Shown piece after piece: positions 60,844 to 64,000 of a DNA stretch of 64,000 nucleotides; the first letter of the stretch is position 1; the number at the start of each line of letters is the position of its first letter. The notes under the pieces were generated by a model that saw only the letters and a list, made by a program, of their open reading frames with translations, did not search any database and was not told where the DNA came from. The stretch spans positions 31,757 to 95,756 of the forward strand of contig DASUVX010000075.1 of NCBI GenBank assembly GCA_036378735.1, in the 5' to 3' direction. The position numbers and the translations under genes are program-made. Source of the DNA: GCA-003244245 sp036378735. Lineage in GTDB: Bacteria; Actinomycetota; Actinomycetes; Mycobacteriales; Pseudonocardiaceae.

Positions 60844-61978
60844 CGGATGGTTGTGAGGAGGGTTGTGACCCGGCGGCGTTGGCGCACTGAGCTGACCTGC
60901 GTGGCAAGCCTTACGGCGTGGTCAGCGTGAGCGCGTGCTGCATCGCTCTCGCCGATGGCCGCGAGGGCGGTCGCCAAGTCGATGCGGAGTGCGGTCTCGG
61001 CACGGACGAACGACGGGTCAAGCCGGTCGAGTGCGTTGGTGAGGACGGCAGTGGCTTCGGGATCGCCGAAGCGAGCTAGCGCGTGCCCCGCCAGCGGGCA
61101 AGGTGCACGGGGTCAAGTGCGACGTAAGGCCGCTCGTCGGTTGGGCAGTCTGGCAGCAGCTCGGCCGCTTGGTCGAAGGCGTGCAGGCTTGCGGTCCGGT
61201 CGCCGTGGGCGGCGAGGGCTTCCCCGTGCGCGGCGGCAAGCCATGCCCGGAGGATGCGGGGTGCGGTCGCGTCGGCGCGGTGCCGGGCGGTGCGCAGGAG
61301 GCCGATGGCATCGCGGGTTGCTCCGGTGTCGATGAGGACGAATGCTTGCTCGGCGGCGGCATGGCTTTCATATGCTACGGAACCAGATTGTCCGGCAGCG
61401 GACCGGGATCGTTCGTAATATTGCCAGGAATCGGTGATGTCACCGAGGTCGAGCGCTTGCCATCCGGCCAGGGTGTACATTTCGGAGAGTAGCGCGGCGA
61501 GTGGTTCGCGAGCATCCGGAGCGAGACTGTGCGCGGTCAGGCGCTCCACTTGGCGGATTTTAACCTTGAGTTCGTCGCGGACGACAACGGCGCCGAGTTG
61601 GCGATCGAGCCGGCGGATAGCGTCGAGTTGCTGGTGCAGCAGTTCGATAGTTGACCGATCCACGCGGCGAGCGGCGTCGAGTAATTGGCGTAGCTCGGTG
61701 TTGGAATCTTCGGTCTCGGTCGTGACTGTATGTTTTGGTGACGCGAGAAGTGCGGTAATCGGCTCGCCGAGAAGGTGTTCAAGTAGCCGTGCGGTGGCTG
61801 GCCGTAGCGCGCCGGTCGGCTGGCCGCTGGCGAGTCGCTGAAGGTGGCGCAAGCTCAGGGTGCCGGGTTCGTGATGGTCGCGGGCGAAGGCTTCAGCGTG
61901 TCGCACGAATTCCTCGAAGGTCATGCGTCGCTGCCGGATGCGATGTTCGAGCAGGGTGCGTGGTGGCCGATCTGCCAA
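60840..61978 (-). pseudogene. XRE-like/TPR regulator disrupted by a one-base frameshift
   Basis: The intact N-terminal part (61978 to 61076, 300 residues) has a helix-turn-helix start (RTLLEHRIRQRRMTFEEFV, LSLRHLQRLASG) and TPR-type helices ending HLARWRGTR-stop. Directly after, in the next frame, the sequence continues HALARFGDPEATAVLTNALD and RIDLATALAAIGESDAARA, with an LTTIR-stop at 60840. Adding one base to the C4 run at 61086-61089 restores WRGHALARFGD, the expected family sequence. The restored gene would be about 379 codons and end overlapping the integrase stop. Either a real mutation or a sequencing error in a homopolymer. Confidence 0.8.
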
Positions 61979-62079
61979 GGGTCCGGTTCACCTCCTCCGG
62001 CGGGCCTGTTTGTGGCGTGCGGGTGGCGGGTTGGTGTCGTTTCGCCGATACCACTTCTAGTTCACGATTATTTCAGCTC

Positions 62080-62188
62080 TTCACCGAGGTGAACGAGCGG
62101 GGAGTCCCGGCGCCGCGCCGCCCTAAGCCCACCGGGACTCCCCGTGTCACGGCCGGGTACGACACCCGCTGCGTTCCCGGCCGTGACA
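62080..62188. promoter_or_regulatory. Cluster of three inverted repeats upstream of the small-ORF operon
   Basis: TTCACC-GA-GGTGAA (62080-62093); GGGGAGTCCCGG (62099-62110) with CCGGGACTCCCC (62132-62143); TGTCACGGCCGGG (62145-62157) with CCCGGCCGTGACA (62176-62188). The two long ones are perfect and back to back. They lie between the regulator pseudogene and the small ORFs, divergently oriented, so could be operators, terminators or part of a replication/transfer origin. Confidence 0.6.
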
Positions 62189-62217
62189 CCCCAAGTGATC
62201 GATACGAGGTGGGAGCC

Positions 62218-62559
62218 GTGGAAGAGAAGGCCACACGCCCAGTAAGCGCGCCGATTTCCGACCGGCCGCTGGTCGAGCGGCGCCCGTCAAACGCTCCCGG
62301 CGGCTGGTCGGCACCACCGGATGCGAATCTCGCCGCCGAGGTTGCGGCGCTGGCGGACTTGTTGGCGGAGGTGGTGCGACTGGCCGGAGACAGCGCCGTC
62401 TTCCCTAGCCGGTGGGCGCAGGTCGCGGAGATGGCGCTGGAGCACGAGAGTGTGTGCGCCGCGCTGCGGGCCGATCCGCCACCGCTGAGCACCGAGCACA
62501 TTATTGCCCAGCTCAACGAGCTGCGGGAGCTGATCGGGATCGGCTATGCCGGTCGCTGA
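62218..62559 (+). CDS. Hypothetical protein of the integrative element
   Basis: A 113-residue protein from GTG 62218, with GAGGTGGGAG just upstream. The N-terminal half is Pro/Arg rich and probably disordered; the second half is helical (DANLAAEVAALADLLAEVVRLAG, LSTEHIIAQLNELRELIGIG). No family recognised. The frame is open far upstream but shows no coding-like start. It overlaps the next gene by 14 bases, indicating coupling. Confidence 0.6.
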   Translation: MEEKATRPVSAPISDRPLVERRPSNAPGGWSAPPDANLAAEVAALADLLAEVVRLAGDSAVFPSRWAQVAEMALEHESVCAALRADPPPLSTEHIIAQLNELRELIGIGYAGR

Positions 62560-62842
62560 GAGCCCGGAATTGGTGGCCGCGAAGCGGCTGCTTTACGCCG
62601 CGAAAGAGCAGGGATTCACCTTCCAGCGCATCGCGCCGGGCCCGGATGGGCCACTGCTCGGGGTGCGAGAAACTATCGAGTATAGGGACGTCTGCTATCT
62701 CGCTGGTTTCGGTGAGGGCTGCTCAGCGACTCGGGCCCGTAAATACAGCCTGATCGTGCCCGGCGGCCTGCCGGTGGTCGCCCGCGTCAGCGGGGACGCG
62801 CTGACGGTACTACATACCGTGGTGAGCGACTGGGCCCCGTGA
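62546..62842 (+). CDS. Hypothetical small protein of the integrative element
   Basis: A 98-residue protein beginning MPVAESPELVAAKRLLYAAKEQGF. It looks globular, with alternating beta-like stretches (GVRETIEYRDVCYLAGF, YSLIVPGGLPVVARV). No family recognised. It overlaps the preceding and following ORFs by 14 and 4 bases, so the three form one translationally coupled unit in the element. Confidence 0.6.
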   Translation: MPVAESPELVAAKRLLYAAKEQGFTFQRIAPGPDGPLLGVRETIEYRDVCYLAGFGEGCSATRARKYSLIVPGGLPVVARVSGDALTVLHTVVSDWAP

Positions 62843-63126
62843 TGACGGCCCTGCGGAGTATTTGGATCACCTCTGTGACGGACCGTCTGGATCATGTGGT
62901 CGTGTCGGAGGCGATGGAAGCGGCGATGGCCACGGGACAGCGACCCGTGGCCGTATGCGGTGTTCACTTGCTGTCGGCCGCGCTGTGCGCGCCACCGCAG
63001 CGGCGGTGCCCGCATTGCCTGCGTTCTGAGCTGCCCGCGCAGCGGCAGGCCGATCGGCGGCGTCGCGCGCGCCACGCCCGTCCCACAGTGTGGCAGCGGT
63101 TGCGGGACCGAACCCGTCACGGCTGA
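62839..63126 (+). CDS. Hypothetical small protein with CxxC pair
   Basis: A 95-residue protein (GTG 62839, or ATG 62842). The central part is ALCAPPQRRCPHCLRSELPAQ, a Cys-x-x-Cys with an extra Cys nearby that may form a zinc site. The C-terminus is strongly basic (RQADRRRRARHARPTVWQRL). Nucleic-acid binding is possible. Last gene before the TGTGACGGGT array. Confidence 0.6.
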   Translation: MMTALRSIWITSVTDRLDHVVVSEAMEAAMATGQRPVAVCGVHLLSAALCAPPQRRCPHCLRSELPAQRQADRRRRARHARPTVWQRLRDRTRHG

Positions 63127-63161
63127 GCGCGCCTCCCGATAAGGCCGTTTCCGGCGTCATT

Positions 63162-63306
63162 TGTGACGGGTGTGACGGGTTTGCAGCAACCCGTCACACC
63201 CGTCACACAAGCGGTCTTACCAGCTCAAGGCATAAGTGAACCCGTCACACTCACTGTGACGGGTTCACCTGGTTTGTGACGGGTTCGGGCGGAGGCTGTG
63301 ACGGGT
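63162..63306. repeat. Array of eight TGTGACGGGT motifs in direct and inverted order
   Basis: TGTGACGGGT at 63162, 63171, 63255, 63275 and 63297; its complement ACCCGTCACA at 63189, 63198 and 63240. Motifs 1-4 form a palindrome of about 20-base arms around TGCAGC. Motifs 5-6 form a perfect 14-base-arm palindrome, GTGAACCCGTCACA-CTCAC-TGTGACGGGTTCAC when read across (63236-63268). Motif 8 abuts the stop codon of the FtsK-like gene. The array lies between two convergent genes, which argues against a promoter and for a terminator, replication iterons or a transfer locus. Confidence 0.9.
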
Positions 63307-64000
63307 TTAGATCGGGTCGTCGCCGGACTCAGCGCCGTCTTGCAGAGCGGCGACGGCGGCCCGGATGTCGGCGATCAGGTAGCCGCGTGCTTGGCGGCTC
63401 GTGCCGTCGTTGACGGTGACCCGGCCGGGGCGGGGCCGGCACCCCAGCTCACCCATTTGCCGTCCGAATGCGGTGGGTTCGACGTCCAAGGCGTCGATCA
63501 GTTCAGCCGTAGGAACGAACTCCCGAGCATCCCCGTCCAGATCGGCGCCCAGGTACTCGACCACCGCGGCGAGCGGTTCGGGCAGATCCAGCATGGGCAG
63601 CGTTGGTGTTTCCTCGTCGTCGGTACTGGTGATCTGGACGGGAAGGCCGATGACGTCGGCCACCATGGCCGGATCGAGCGCGGGGGTTGACGCGGCGCCG
63701 ATGGCGTGGCCGCTCAGCGTGCCCGCCGTCGCGCGCAGCGCCCGGCCGCGCTCGCACAGCGTGGTCCAATCATCGTTGGGCATATAGTCGGTGCGCACCA
63801 TCATGGCCAACACATCGGCACCGGCCGCAGTATCGCCATCGGGGCGCAGAATTCCAACCCCTTTATGCGAGGGGAGCAGGCGGCTACTGTCCCATCCTCG
63901 GGTATTCATTTGCTCTCCTAGGATAATGTTACTATCCCGCCAGTCCATCACCCGGAGGGCGAACCGGGACCCGAGTACCGCGCGCAGCGCGGAGGGAATG
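63307..64000 (-). CDS. C-terminal part of an FtsK/SpoIIIE-like DNA translocase (partial, runs off right edge)
   Basis: The minus-strand frame is open from base 64000 to a TAA at 63307-63309. The first visible residues IPSALRAVLGSRFALRVMDW and RDSNIILGEQMNTRGWDSSR, then LPSHKGVGILRPDGD, match the end of the motor domain in FtsK-type Tra proteins of actinomycete elements (consensus MDWRTSNxxLGxxxxxxGxDAS). The remaining ~130 residues, including ERGRALRATAGTLSGHAIG, form the accessory C-terminus. The P-loop lies beyond the window. Such proteins move double-stranded DNA during mycelial-type conjugation, pointing to an AICE-like element. Confidence 0.72.
   Translation of the reverse strand, partial: IPSALRAVLGSRFALRVMDWRDSNIILGEQMNTRGWDSSRLLPSHKGVGILRPDGDTAAGADVLAMMVRTDYMPNDDWTTLCERGRALRATAGTLSGHAIGAASTPALDPAMVADVIGLPVQITSTDDEETPTLPMLDLPEPLAAVVEYLGADLDGDAREFVPTAELIDALDVEPTAFGRQMGELGCRPRPGRVTVNDGTSRQARGYLIADIRAAVAALQDGAESGDDPI

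Noticed and set aside
61789..62217. N-terminal 143 codons of the longer frame around the first small element ORF
   Set aside because: They overlap the regulator gene on the other strand and run through the inverted repeats; GTG 62218 has a good ribosome site.

Overview
The window is chromosomal DNA from a high-GC actinobacterium. Evidence is the strong G/C third-position bias, frequent GTG/TTG starts, and gene neighbourhoods typical of Actinomycetia: nrtL-lysA-hom-thrC-thrB-rho-rpmE-prfA-prmC-sua5-wecA-atpIBEFHAGDC-pduO-murA, then nucS, an epimerase/thiolase block, a YbbN-type thioredoxin and glgB. From memory of genome organisation, this is largely the order seen in mycobacteria between hom and glgB. 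The separate atpF and atpH (fused in mycobacteria) and the FilP-like coiled-coil gene beside an epimerase/thiolase pair (as in Streptomyces) point to a lineage outside Mycobacterium. I cannot name the genus.

Layout. 1-6.5 kb: end of a Rieske/DUF5914 gene, then treS-mak-glgB (trehalose/maltose-1-phosphate/alpha-glucan metabolism). 6.6-12.4 kb: a PAS protein with degenerate GGDEF and EAL domains, a DUF2127 membrane protein, and a MocR regulator divergent from an EamA transporter fused to a PNPOx-like domain. 12.4-32.6 kb: acyl-CoA and B12 chemistry. Genes here are icmA, meaB, acetoacetyl-CoA thiolase, methylmalonyl/ethylmalonyl-CoA epimerase, crotonyl-CoA carboxylase/reductase (ccr), a doubled 3-hydroxyacyl-CoA dehydrogenase, enoyl-CoA hydratase, ethylmalonyl-CoA mutase (meaA), an acyl-CoA ligase and an aldehyde dehydrogenase. 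Together they cover acetyl-CoA to methylsuccinyl-CoA of the ethylmalonyl-CoA pathway, and the cobalamin adenosyltransferase at 33.9 kb could supply cofactor to the mutases. An AT-richer patch at 21.6-23.5 kb carries a P450 and a probable transposase remnant. 32.6-34.9 kb: murA, pduO and the start of the ATP synthase operon, which runs on the minus strand up to 42.8 kb. 43-59 kb: wecA-like transferase, translation-termination genes, rho and the aspartate-family amino acid operon. 59.27-64 kb: a tRNA-Arg(CCG) followed by one end of an integrative, probably conjugative element. It has a tyrosine recombinase with a GntR tail, a frameshifted regulator, small coupled ORFs, repeat arrays and an FtsK-type translocase cut by the window edge.

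Most noteworthy: (i) five copies of a ~65-bp near-perfect palindrome placed just after stop codons between core genes; (ii) an ATP synthase alpha subunit with a 92-residue tail of about 13 Lys/Asp heptads, plus low-complexity tails on other subunits; (iii) eight copies of TGTGACGGGT beside the translocase gene; (iv) an ArgS paralogue that has lost its catalytic core, at the head of the lysA operon; (v) MurA with Asp in place of the catalytic Cys; (vi) an EamA-PNPOx fusion whose start codon overlaps that of its divergent MocR regulator. No CRISPR array, rRNA or B12 riboswitch was recognised.
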